IMG/VR virus record: IMGVR_UViG_3300020401_000101
Coordinates: 1 to 22,847 of that record
Direction: 5' to 3' (one strand)
Length of the DNA stretch: 22,847 nt
From: a virus
Shown here piece by piece: positions 16,861 to 22,252 of the stretch. Position 1 is the first letter of the stretch; each line of letters opens with the position of its first letter. Below the pieces are notes generated by a model. The model was given only the letters and a program-made list of their open reading frames with translations, was not told the origin of the DNA and did not search any database. The translations under genes and the position numbers were made by a program.

Positions 16861-17031
16861 TTTTTCAGTTAAAAATTAAAGATATATTTACGTGTCTTGT
16901 CGTACGAAAAGTTGCGAGTCTTATGCGACTCTTTTGTTATGTGGTCTATCCCACCGTCATGACGGCTGATGAGTATCCTCGTAAGGGTCAAAAGCCAAAT
17001 TGAGTAGGGAGGACTTGCACCTCCCAGATCA
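16861..17031 (-). other. Structured spacer upstream of the capsid gene
   Basis: No gene is supported in this stretch. Read on the minus strand it contains a hairpin GGGAGG-TGCAAGT-CCTCCC (17025..17007), whose six-pair stem and seven-base loop look like a tRNA T-arm. It also holds CCT-UACG-AGG, a perfect 12-base palindrome CCGTCATGACGG (16965..16954), and GAGTC-GCATAA-GACTC. It forms the leader of the capsid mRNA or the 3' tail of the psbA mRNA. I see no full tRNA, no U-run terminator on this strand and no convincing promoter. Confidence 0.5.
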
Positions 17032-17088
17032 CTATTTCTTGATTACTCTTGTGTAAGCAATGCCACGATATACGTAAGTTACTTGCAT
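17032..17088 (-). CDS. 18-residue YRG-type mini-protein downstream of psbA
   Basis: The 18-codon frame reads MQVTYVYRGIAYTRVIKK. The VxYVYRGIAY core resembles the short YRG motif of the cyanobacterial DUF4278 family, and I recall similar tiny peptides in other cyanophages. GGAG lies six bases before the ATG, a better ribosome site than at any upstream in-frame ATG; the frame is open back to ATG 17133, giving 33 residues, and another ATG lies at 17100. It sits 78 nt after the psbA stop, within a structured spacer. The function is unknown. A coincidental frame is possible given the length. Confidence 0.5.
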   Translation of the reverse strand: MQVTYVYRGIAYTRVIKK

Positions 17089-17103
17089 AGTAAGCTCCAT
17101 ATA

Positions 17104-17127
17104 CCTAAGCCCCGTTCCATGCTTAGG
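17104..17127 (-). other. Hairpin in the psbA 3' untranslated region
   Basis: CCTAAGC and GCTTAGG form a perfect seven-pair stem with a ten-base loop (ATGGAACGGG), about 40 nt after the psbA stop. A smaller hairpin TCCC-TTAC-GGGA (17148..17137) precedes it. Neither is followed by a U-run, so they look more like mRNA-stabilising or processing structures than intrinsic terminators. That role is inference. Confidence 0.5.
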
Positions 17128-17166
17128 ATTCATGCGTCCCGTAAGGGATGAACGGACGTGACAGTA

Positions 17167-18201
17167 TTATGCTAAATCTAATGGGAAGTTATGTGCGTTA
17201 CGCTCATGCATAACTTCGAAACCTAAGTTTTGTCTGTTGACTATGTCAGCCCATGTTGGAATAACTTTACCGTTAGCGTCAACAACTGACTGGTTAAAGT
17301 TAAAACCATTTAAGTTGAATGCCATAGTAGCTATGCCCATAGAGGTAAGCCATATGCCAACCACGGGGAGAACAGCCAGAAAGAAGTGTAGAGAGCGAGA
17401 ATTGTTAAAACTTGCATATTGGAAAAGTAAACGTCCGAAGTAGCCGTGAGCCGCAACGATGTTATATGTCTCCTCTTCCTGTCCAAACTTATAACCATAG
17501 TTCTGAGCTTCCAATGCAGTCGTCTCTTTAATGAGAGAAGATGTAACCAAACTTCCGTGCATAGCAGCGGCAAGAGCACCACCGAATACGCCAAGAACAC
17601 CGAGCATATGGAAAGGATGCATAAGGATATTATGTTCTGCCTGAAATACAAACATAAAGTTAAAAGTACCAGAAATACCAAGAGGCATACCATCACTGAA
17701 ACTCCCCTGACCGAAAGGGTAGACAAGAAATACAGCGAATGCTGCTGACACTGGTGCAGAGTAAGCTACTGCTATCCAGGGTCTCATCCCTAATCTGTAA
17801 CTAAGTTCCCATTGTCGTCCCATGTAAGCAGAGACACCGATGAGGAAATGGAATACGATGAGCTGATATGGTCCACCGTTGTAGAGCCATTCATCAAGGG
17901 TTCCCGCTTCCCAGATTGGATAGAAGTGCAAACCGATTGCGTTTGATGATGGGACAACTGCCCCTGAGATGATGTTGTTTCCATAGAGTAATGAGCCAGA
18001 AACTGGTTCACGTATCCCATCTATGTCAACAGGAGGTGCAGCTATAAAGGCGATAATAAAACATGTTGCAGCTGTAAGTAATGCAGGGATCATAAGAACA
18101 CCAAACCATCCAACATATAATCTGTTGTCTGTTGATGTAACCCACTTACATAACTCTTGCCACTTATTGGTTGTTTCTCTACTAATTGAGATTGCAGCCA
18201 T
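17167..18201 (-). CDS. psbA: Photosystem II D1 protein
   Basis: At 344 residues it aligns without gaps to cyanobacterial D1, so standard numbering applies. Tyr161 (YZ), Asp170 (SFSDGM), Glu189, His190, His198, His215, and the C-terminal Mn-cluster ligands His332, Glu333, His337, Asp342 and Ala344 are all present ([14 protein letters not shown]). The five transmembrane helices are intact. D1 carries the primary photochemistry and is damaged by light; phage copies are known to be expressed during infection to keep host photosynthesis running. Unusually, translation ends at Ala344, the mature C-terminus, so the C-terminal extension normally removed by CtpA is absent. The gene has visibly higher G+C than neighbouring genes, consistent with host origin. 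No intron interrupts it and no strong Shine-Dalgarno is seen before the ATG. Confidence 0.98.
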   Translation of the reverse strand: MAAISISRETTNKWQELCKWVTSTDNRLYVGWFGVLMIPALLTAATCFIIAFIAAPPVDIDGIREPVSGSLLYGNNIISGAVVPSSNAIGLHFYPIWEAGTLDEWLYNGGPYQLIVFHFLIGVSAYMGRQWELSYRLGMRPWIAVAYSAPVSAAFAVFLVYPFGQGSFSDGMPLGISGTFNFMFVFQAEHNILMHPFHMLGVLGVFGGALAAAMHGSLVTSSLIKETTALEAQNYGYKFGQEEETYNIVAAHGYFGRLLFQYASFNNSRSLHFFLAVLPVVGIWLTSMGIATMAFNLNGFNFNQSVVDANGKVIPTWADIVNRQNLGFEVMHERNAHNFPLDLA

Positions 18202-18240
18202 GTGTAATAAAAAATATATGTAAATTAAATGAGGTTGTTA

Positions 18241-18277
18241 TGCTCCCACCAGCCAGGGCCGACCTCTTATGGGAGCA
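18241..18277 (-). other. Hairpin between the small-gene cluster and psbA
   Basis: TGCTCCCA (18277..18270, minus strand) and TGGGAGCA (18248..18241) form a perfect eight-pair stem around a 21-base loop, in the 86-nt gap before psbA. On the minus strand no U-run follows, so it is not a standard terminator. It may mark an mRNA processing point or stabilise the psbA transcript 5' end. Confidence 0.5.
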
Positions 18278-18287
18278 ATTGTATAAA

Positions 18288-18446
18288 TTATTTTTTTCTT
18301 TTCTTTGCAGTTTTTGCTGCTCTTTTAAAGTTTGCAGCTGTAGGTGCTCCAGATGTACCAGGCTTTCTCATTTTTTCTCCTGATCCAGCAGCTATTCTTT
18401 TTCTCTTTGCATGAATGTTTGCATAGAGTCCACGTTTAGCGGGCAT
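18288..18446 (-). CDS. Small basic protein, MPAKRGLYANI family
   Basis: This is a 52-residue, very basic protein starting MPAKRGLYANIHAKRKRIAA. It continues with GSGEKMRKPGTSGAPTAANF and a Lys-rich tail. I recognise the pattern (RGLY.NI.AKR.RI.AGSGEKMRKPGS.GAPTA..F) as recurrent in marine phage genomes near capsid or scaffold genes, but know of no function. It starts inside the end of the 22-codon gene before it (11-nt overlap, different frame). Composition suggests nucleic acid contact, for example with packaged DNA; that is speculation. Confidence 0.8.
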   Translation of the reverse strand: MPAKRGLYANIHAKRKRIAAGSGEKMRKPGTSGAPTAANFKRAAKTAKKRKK

Positions 18447-18504
18447 ACTTCTTTCCTCCTTTTTTCATTCCTTTTTTACAGGAACCTTTTGATTTGTGTG
18501 CCAT
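18436..18504 (-). CDS. 22-residue Lys-rich mini-protein
   Basis: The frame MAHKSKGSCKKGMKKGGKKYAR starts with a TAATG overlap on the preceding 80-residue gene and ends 11 nt inside the following one. Nearly half the residues are Lys or Arg and it has one Cys. The tight overlaps on both sides support real translation, and the GGAGGAAAG near its 3' end provides the ribosome site for the next gene. It could therefore exist mainly to couple translation. I do not recognise the product. Confidence 0.55.
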   Translation of the reverse strand: MAHKSKGSCKKGMKKGGKKYAR

Positions 18505-18746
18505 TAGCATTTCCATCTTCTTCTTGCTTTCCTTAATCTGCTGTTTGGATCTTTAGCAGCTTTTGGAAATTTTTTCATTTGCCCTGCACTTCTCGCACAG
18601 TATGATTTTTTTCTAGGACCACCACCAGGCTGTGGAGCCTTTAGGTTCGATCCTGTTTCTCTATTAATTTTTTCTCGACCAGCTTTTGTTAAGCCACCTT
18701 TTCTACTCTTATGCTTTCCTATTTTTAGGCTTACGTTTTTTGCCAT
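18504..18746 (-). CDS. Small basic protein, probably DUF6321 family
   Basis: This 80-residue protein has the pattern KSRKGGLTKAGREKINRETGS, then LKAPQPGGGPRKKSYCARSAGQMKK and a terminal KDPNSRLRKARRRWKC. I recognise the RKGGLT.AGR...R.TG / CAR / DPNSR...RRWKC arrangement from small proteins of marine phages, which I believe are catalogued as DUF6321. The name is from memory and the role is unknown. Its two conserved Cys residues (mid-protein and C-terminal) might bind metal or crosslink. The start at ATG 18746 overlaps the previous gene by 38 nt in another frame, and the stop is a TAATG junction. Confidence 0.8.
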   Translation of the reverse strand: MAKNVSLKIGKHKSRKGGLTKAGREKINRETGSNLKAPQPGGGPRKKSYCARSAGQMKKFPKAAKDPNSRLRKARRRWKC

Positions 18747-18855
18747 TAGACTTCATTGCTCTAAGTTTTGCTAAATCGTCTGAACCGATTTTTTTCTTGT
18801 TACCAGCTAAAGAAGCTAATCCTTTTTGTTTAGCTGAATACTTTGAATAAGGCAT
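18709..18855 (-). CDS. Small basic protein, MPYSKYS family
   Basis: This is a 48-residue protein starting MPYSKYSAKQKGLASLAGNK, followed by KKIGSDDLAKLRAMK and a Lys/Arg-rich tail (GKKRKPKNRKA). The MPY.KYS.KQK.LA start is, to my recollection, recurrent in cyanophage and pelagiphage small proteins of unknown function. The ATG directly follows the hli TAA with no gap. It is strongly positively charged. No ribosome site beyond the coupled context is evident. Confidence 0.78.
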   Translation of the reverse strand: MPYSKYSAKQKGLASLAGNKKKIGSDDLAKLRAMKSNGKKRKPKNRKA

Positions 18856-18990
18856 TTATAAAATTCCTGGAATTATTTGTCCTGTAAAAACGTATGCTCC
18901 AATAGCAGCTATTACTCCTATCATTGCGAGACGGCCATTTAGCTCTTCAGCTACATGCCATGAGTCATTATCGTGGTTGTGATTTGTCAT
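18856..18990 (-). CDS. hli: High-light-inducible protein (Hli, one-helix chlorophyll-binding)
   Basis: This is a 44-residue protein. Residues 16-25, ELNGRLAMIG, are the chlorophyll-binding signature of high-light-inducible and light-harvesting-like proteins. They continue as a single transmembrane helix (VIAAIGAYVFTGQIIPGIL). The short polar N-terminus (NHNHDND) is typical of phage copies. Hli proteins sit in the thylakoid membrane, bind chlorophyll and carotenoid, and protect photosystem II or help D1 turnover under excess light. Pairing with psbA 650 nt downstream fits a joint photoprotective function during infection. The gene lies 4 nt after the previous stop and abuts the next start. Confidence 0.95.
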   Translation of the reverse strand: MTNHNHDNDSWHVAEELNGRLAMIGVIAAIGAYVFTGQIIPGIL

Positions 18991-18994
18991 TGTT

Positions 18995-19141
18995 CTATGG
19001 TTTGAATTGTGGACCTACGCCAGCTTGTACGCATCTACCTTTGTCTTTATCAAAGTAAAAACCAGAAGGACACTTAACTTGACGTTTTGACTGTTTACCT
19101 TTTGGTAGTTTTTGTGGTTCTCTTAGTGTTGTGTATTCCAT
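18995..19141 (-). CDS. 48-residue two-cysteine protein of unknown function
   Basis: The frame starts with a TAATG overlap on the 47-residue gene upstream and ends in TAG. The product has a basic N-terminal half (LREPQKLPKGKQSKRQVK) and then a CPSGFYFDKDKGRC motif with two Cys 13 apart. The layout CPxGxxxDxxxGxC resembles Cys-rich extracellular knot fragments, but one pair is not enough to name a family. It sits between scaffold and hli. I do not recognise it. Confidence 0.72.
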   Translation of the reverse strand: MEYTTLREPQKLPKGKQSKRQVKCPSGFYFDKDKGRCVQAGVGPQFKP

Positions 19142-19284
19142 TAGAAATTATCTCCAAAGGCTTTTTTGATAGCTGCGTTTCTTGCATCTACAGCTCTTAC
19201 ATATCGAGAAGCTGGAGAAACATTTTTTTTATTTGTAAGTTTTTTTTTAACTTTTGCTAAAACTTTTCTTCTTAATTTTTCCAT
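19141..19284 (-). CDS. 47-residue basic protein of unknown function
   Basis: The ATG overlaps the scaffold stop (TAATG) and the stop overlaps the next start the same way. The product begins MEKLRRKVLAKVKKKLTNKK, a strongly basic amphipathic helix-like segment. It ends with ASRYVRAVDARNAAIKKAFGDNF. The chain of stop/start overlaps argues that it is translated together with scaffold. Function not recognised; charge is compatible with DNA or scaffold (acidic protein) contact, which is only inference. Confidence 0.75.
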   Translation of the reverse strand: MEKLRRKVLAKVKKKLTNKKNVSPASRYVRAVDARNAAIKKAFGDNF

Positions 19285-20141
19285 TAAAATTCAATATCAG
19301 ATCTATCAAGTTTGTCTATTACTGCTTTTCTATATGCAGGGTCGTTGTCATATCTTCTATCACTCATAGCTTCTATAAGTTGAGCCTGACTTTGGAATAC
19401 ATCTGTGTTTGTTTTAGAAGGTTTGCCTTGTAGCATTCTTCCTTCGTAACCATTTACATCGTTGTATTTAGCTTGTAAACCATCGACTGCTAACTGTATA
19501 GAGCCAGGGTCACCAGTGTTAACTAAATTATCAAATGACTTTATAGCCTCTTGAGACAAGTTATTACTTGCCCAGTTCATTAATGTTTTATATTTAGCTT
19601 CACCACCTACTGATTGATAAATTGAATTTATATCTGTTTGTGATACAGCTGCATTCATACCCATATCTTTTGCTCGTCCAGCTAAATACGCATCTACAGC
19701 TTCCTTAGCTATACCAGCTCCAGTTAATTGATTATGCATTTCTGGTGTAATCTGACCATTATTTTTATAAAAATGTTCAGCAATACTATATGGATCTACA
19801 CCTTTCTGTTCAAATAAATTACTTAAAGTTTCACCATAATGTTCTTTGACGGATTCATAATTTACTTTTCCGTCTTCTTGGTACATCTCAACTTCAGTAG
19901 GTTCCTCTGGTTCTACTTCTTGGGTTTCGTTCCGCCCTTCTTCTTGTACGCCATCATTGTCTCCTAATTTTTTTTGTAGTTCTAGATAAGCACTTTCTAA
20001 ATCTTCAGCATTTTTATATTTACCAGCAAGTAATTCACCTTGCTGTTCGGCCATCTCCTCACCGACTTGTAGAGAATCTTGCTCTTCGGGTGATAAACCT
20101 TCAGCTTCAGGTGTATCGTTGACTGTTAAAGTTTCTGCCAT
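19284..20141 (-). CDS. Scaffolding protein (capsid assembly, T7 gp9-like)
   Basis: This is a 285-residue, acidic, Glu/Gln-rich protein directly after the portal gene, the scaffold position in T7-like phages. Early residues include LAGKYKNAEDLESAYLELQKKLG, a motif shared by many podoviral scaffolds (GKYK..EDLE.AY.ELQ.KLG). The next segment is extremely acidic. The C-terminus, which in such scaffolds usually contacts the capsid, reads DPAYRKAVIDKLDRSDIEF. The protein drives procapsid assembly and leaves before packaging is finished. Its length is close to T7 gp9 (307 residues). The capsid gene is unusually far downstream, because the small genes, hli and psbA lie between. Confidence 0.92.
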   Translation of the reverse strand: MAETLTVNDTPEAEGLSPEEQDSLQVGEEMAEQQGELLAGKYKNAEDLESAYLELQKKLGDNDGVQEEGRNETQEVEPEEPTEVEMYQEDGKVNYESVKEHYGETLSNLFEQKGVDPYSIAEHFYKNNGQITPEMHNQLTGAGIAKEAVDAYLAGRAKDMGMNAAVSQTDINSIYQSVGGEAKYKTLMNWASNNLSQEAIKSFDNLVNTGDPGSIQLAVDGLQAKYNDVNGYEGRMLQGKPSKTNTDVFQSQAQLIEAMSDRRYDNDPAYRKAVIDKLDRSDIEF

Positions 20142-20142
20142 T

Positions 20143-21723
20143 TTATTCTTCCATTGGTGGTTCTTCTTCTGCCTCTTCAGGTTGCTCTAACATTGCTGGA
20201 TTCTTACTTGGGTCCATCATTGGAGCACTAGCAAGTTGACCCATTTGTTTAGTCATTTCCTGAGCTTGCATTTGTTGTTGTTGTTGCTGCGTTTCTTGTT
20301 GTAACTGTTCTCTAGTCTTAACAAGATTCAATACGTCTATACCTTGTGCAGCTGCAAGACGTTTTATATATTCGCTTGGTTCTATAAATTTCATCAAAGC
20401 TTGTGGTCCCATTGTTTGAGCCAACACTGTGACAAATTGAGTCAAGCTATCTCTATCCTGTCCTCTTCCTAAAGCATTTACACCAGCAACTATTTGCGGA
20501 CGTACAAGATCTTTAGGGATCTTAGGAATCTCATTATTTCTTTGAAGTATATGTAAAGTTCTAGAGAGATAGGGTCGGAGAAACTCATCCGTCAGCTGGC
20601 TGAATAGTCCGCCAAGCTGTTTCTCTAATTCCAACTGTGTAAGGCGTACTTCCTCAGCTGTGGTTCTTTCGCTTTGTCGTATCTGTACTTTTAAAAAGGC
20701 TTCGTTGATTCTTCTTTCTAAATTAGAAATCATTTCAGATGCAGTGCGGAAATCTGCTGTCTTGCCTACCTGGACGACTTGTACGTCCTCCGCTCGGCCT
20801 TGAACTATGGCTCCATTTCCAGCTTCTGCAAGGGTTTTTGGCTTTGTGGTTGAAGAGGGACTGACTAGAAAAACGACCTTCGCAGCTGCCGAACTACCTT
20901 CCGTTAGTGCTTGAGATAAACCTTCTAAAGATTTAAAATCACCAAGAAACTCTTCTACTCTTCCACGTCCGTAATCTTCTCCATCCACAGAATTAAAGCG
21001 GCACACGAGCCATGCGTTTGCATTCTTTGGTGCACTACTTCTACTGCCTTCTATAATTTTGTCAAATACTTCTTGATGCCAAACCCATCTACCATTTTCT
21101 AAACGAACATAAGTAAATACTTCTACATCATCATCGTAAGACTTCGTCTCATCTATACCTGTATTAGGTTGTTTGGGTTCTTCTAAGTCTTCTGGAAGAA
21201 CCTGACGACTAATCAGTTCCTTTGTAAGGATCTCTAACACGTTCCCGTTCCCATCTCTATTAACTACGAAACGGTTAAGGGGATAATGCTTGAGACCATC
21301 TTTGCCCATAAATATTAATGCATTACCAGACACTATCAAATGCTTTAGAGCTTGGTTTAAAACAACTCTGTCAGTAGAAGCATTGATGTAATCCATAATC
21401 ATCCTTTCCATTTTTGCAAAGGAAAGATCTAGTTCACTTCTAACTTCTGCTGGTAGATCTACACCTAACTTGTCATCTCTAATTTGTAATTTAAAGAAAC
21501 TAGTTTGTGGGGGTAGAAGAGCTAGGGAAAGCTTTGCCGCCAAATTTACAACCGCAGAGGCTCCCACGCTTTGCCAAGGTGTGATTAATTTTTTATGATA
21601 TGGTCCGTCTGTTTCATCTTTTATTAGATAAGGCAAGGTAAGTTCAGAACAATCAACTGCTGTATCTAGGAACTGTGTTCGATCATGAGTCAGTTGAGTG
21701 TATCTTTGTCTTGCGGTTATCAT
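20143..21723 (-). CDS. Portal protein (head-tail connector, T7 gp8-like)
   Basis: This is a 526-residue protein, close to T7 gp8 (536). Family landmarks run in order: an N-terminal helix with RYTQLTHDRTQFLDTAVDCS; LTLPYLIKDE; PWQSVGASAVVNLAAKLSLALLPPQTSFFKL; LIVSGNALIF; HYPLNRFVVNRDGNG; a PRF-type NSVDGEDYGRGRVEEFLGD segment; LVSPSSTTKPKTL; and a VRLTQLELEKQLGG helix. The last 50 residues are Gln- and Met-rich and end in acidic EEAEEEPPMEE. It forms the dodecameric ring at one vertex through which DNA is packaged and ejected. The start overlaps the previous stop (ATGA); 1 nt separates it from scaffold. Confidence 0.96.
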   Translation of the reverse strand: MITARQRYTQLTHDRTQFLDTAVDCSELTLPYLIKDETDGPYHKKLITPWQSVGASAVVNLAAKLSLALLPPQTSFFKLQIRDDKLGVDLPAEVRSELDLSFAKMERMIMDYINASTDRVVLNQALKHLIVSGNALIFMGKDGLKHYPLNRFVVNRDGNGNVLEILTKELISRQVLPEDLEEPKQPNTGIDETKSYDDDVEVFTYVRLENGRWVWHQEVFDKIIEGSRSSAPKNANAWLVCRFNSVDGEDYGRGRVEEFLGDFKSLEGLSQALTEGSSAAAKVVFLVSPSSTTKPKTLAEAGNGAIVQGRAEDVQVVQVGKTADFRTASEMISNLERRINEAFLKVQIRQSERTTAEEVRLTQLELEKQLGGLFSQLTDEFLRPYLSRTLHILQRNNEIPKIPKDLVRPQIVAGVNALGRGQDRDSLTQFVTVLAQTMGPQALMKFIEPSEYIKRLAAAQGIDVLNLVKTREQLQQETQQQQQQMQAQEMTKQMGQLASAPMMDPSKNPAMLEQPEEAEEEPPMEE

Positions 21724-22061
21724 GTTCCTGTATTAACTCCACCAGCTGGTGTTGAATCAACTCCAGTGTTTACAGCGGCTGCTGCTCCTAAAGCACCTAA
21801 ACCTTTTTTAACTGTTTGCTTATCTCTTTTCTGTTTAGCGTTTTGTTGGATCTTAATTGATTCATCAACCTTTTTAGTTTTTTCATCATCGCCAGCTCCT
21901 TGAGCAGCTGGTCCTGGACCTCTTGCTGTAGGAGGTGGGGTCATAGCTCTTTGTGGTGGTGTTTGATTTCTATTCCTTCCTCCAAATATTCCAAGTGCTT
22001 GTCCAGCTGAACCGATAGCTCCTATTGCTGAAATAATTGGTATTACTGCGGGTGCACACAT
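21720..22061 (-). CDS. Small virion-like protein in the gp7.3 position
   Basis: This is a 113-residue protein with three parts: a hydrophobic start MCAPAVIPIISAIGAIGSAG (similar in style to the opening of T7 gp14, MCW..AIPIA); a Pro/Gly-rich linker (TPPQRAMTPPPTARGPGP); and a Lys-rich stretch ending in GLGALGAAAAV and a Gly/Thr-rich tail (GGVNTGT). T7 has gene 7.3, encoding a 99-residue ejected tail protein, in exactly this place before the portal gene. Homology is not provable by eye, so the assignment is positional. It is joined to both neighbours by overlapping stop/start codons (TAATG upstream, ATGA downstream). Confidence 0.7.
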   Translation of the reverse strand: MCAPAVIPIISAIGAIGSAGQALGIFGGRNRNQTPPQRAMTPPPTARGPGPAAQGAGDDEKTKKVDESIKIQQNAKQKRDKQTVKKGLGALGAAAAVNTGVDSTPAGGVNTGT

Positions 22062-22252
22062 TAGATTTCATCCTCCATTATGGATTTTATGTATTCAATA
22101 ACGCTGGCTTGACCAGCTCTGTAGAAGATTGTGTTTACTTCTTCTTTTGGATGGATAGGTTTCCAACCGAAGTTTTCCTCTAGTTTTATAAGTAACTTAT
22201 CGAGTCTCTCGTTATGTAACCTAAGCGTACTGAGGGAGATTTCTGTTGTCAT
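22061..22252 (-). CDS. 63-residue protein of unknown function
   Basis: I use ATG 22252..22250 (MTTEISLSTLRLHNERLDKL); a TTG two codons upstream is possible but less likely. The product is helical and charged, with LIKLEENFGWKPIHPKEEVN and ending VIEYIKSIMEDEI. It overlaps the end of the ribonucleotide reductase gene by 32 nt in another frame and meets the next gene through TAATG. Small genes of this kind occur between nrd and portal in cyanopodoviruses. I do not recognise a family. Confidence 0.72.
   Translation of the reverse strand: MTTEISLSTLRLHNERLDKLLIKLEENFGWKPIHPKEEVNTIFYRAGQASVIEYIKSIMEDEI

Noticed and set aside
16861-16950. Terminator read on the plus strand (GAGTC-TTATGC-GACTC followed by TTTTGTT)
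   Set aside because: The stem is only five pairs, and there is no plus-strand gene for it to terminate.
16930-17000. Possible hammerhead ribozyme on the plus strand (CTGATGAG followed by a small hairpin)
   Set aside because: The sequence after the would-be stem II is AAAAG rather than GAAA, stem II needs a bulge, and no NUH cleavage site with matching stems I and III fits.
17040-17055. Second copy of an intron fragment: AAGAGTAATC occurs both in intron P2 and in the psbA spacer
   Set aside because: Only about 10-11 bases are shared, the spacer copy does not form the hairpin, and it lies inside the codons of the YRG mini-protein. Chance is sufficient.
16990-17060. A tRNA gene around the T-arm-like hairpin
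   Set aside because: No acceptor, D or anticodon arm can be drawn at the right distances, and the T loop lacks the usual TTC start.
16861-17166. A psbA intron with a downstream exon coding for the missing D1 extension
   Set aside because: No group I P7 elements and no codons resembling a D1 C-terminal extension are present in the spacer; the stop after Ala344 looks genuine.
17331-18020. Other-frame minus-strand ORFs inside psbA
   Set aside because: They are fully contained in the conserved D1 gene and encode nothing recognisable.
1709-18414. Plus-strand reading frames of 60-110 codons scattered through the window
   Set aside because: Each lies opposite a well supported minus-strand gene, has no recognisable family motif, and looks like a shadow of codon usage on the other strand.
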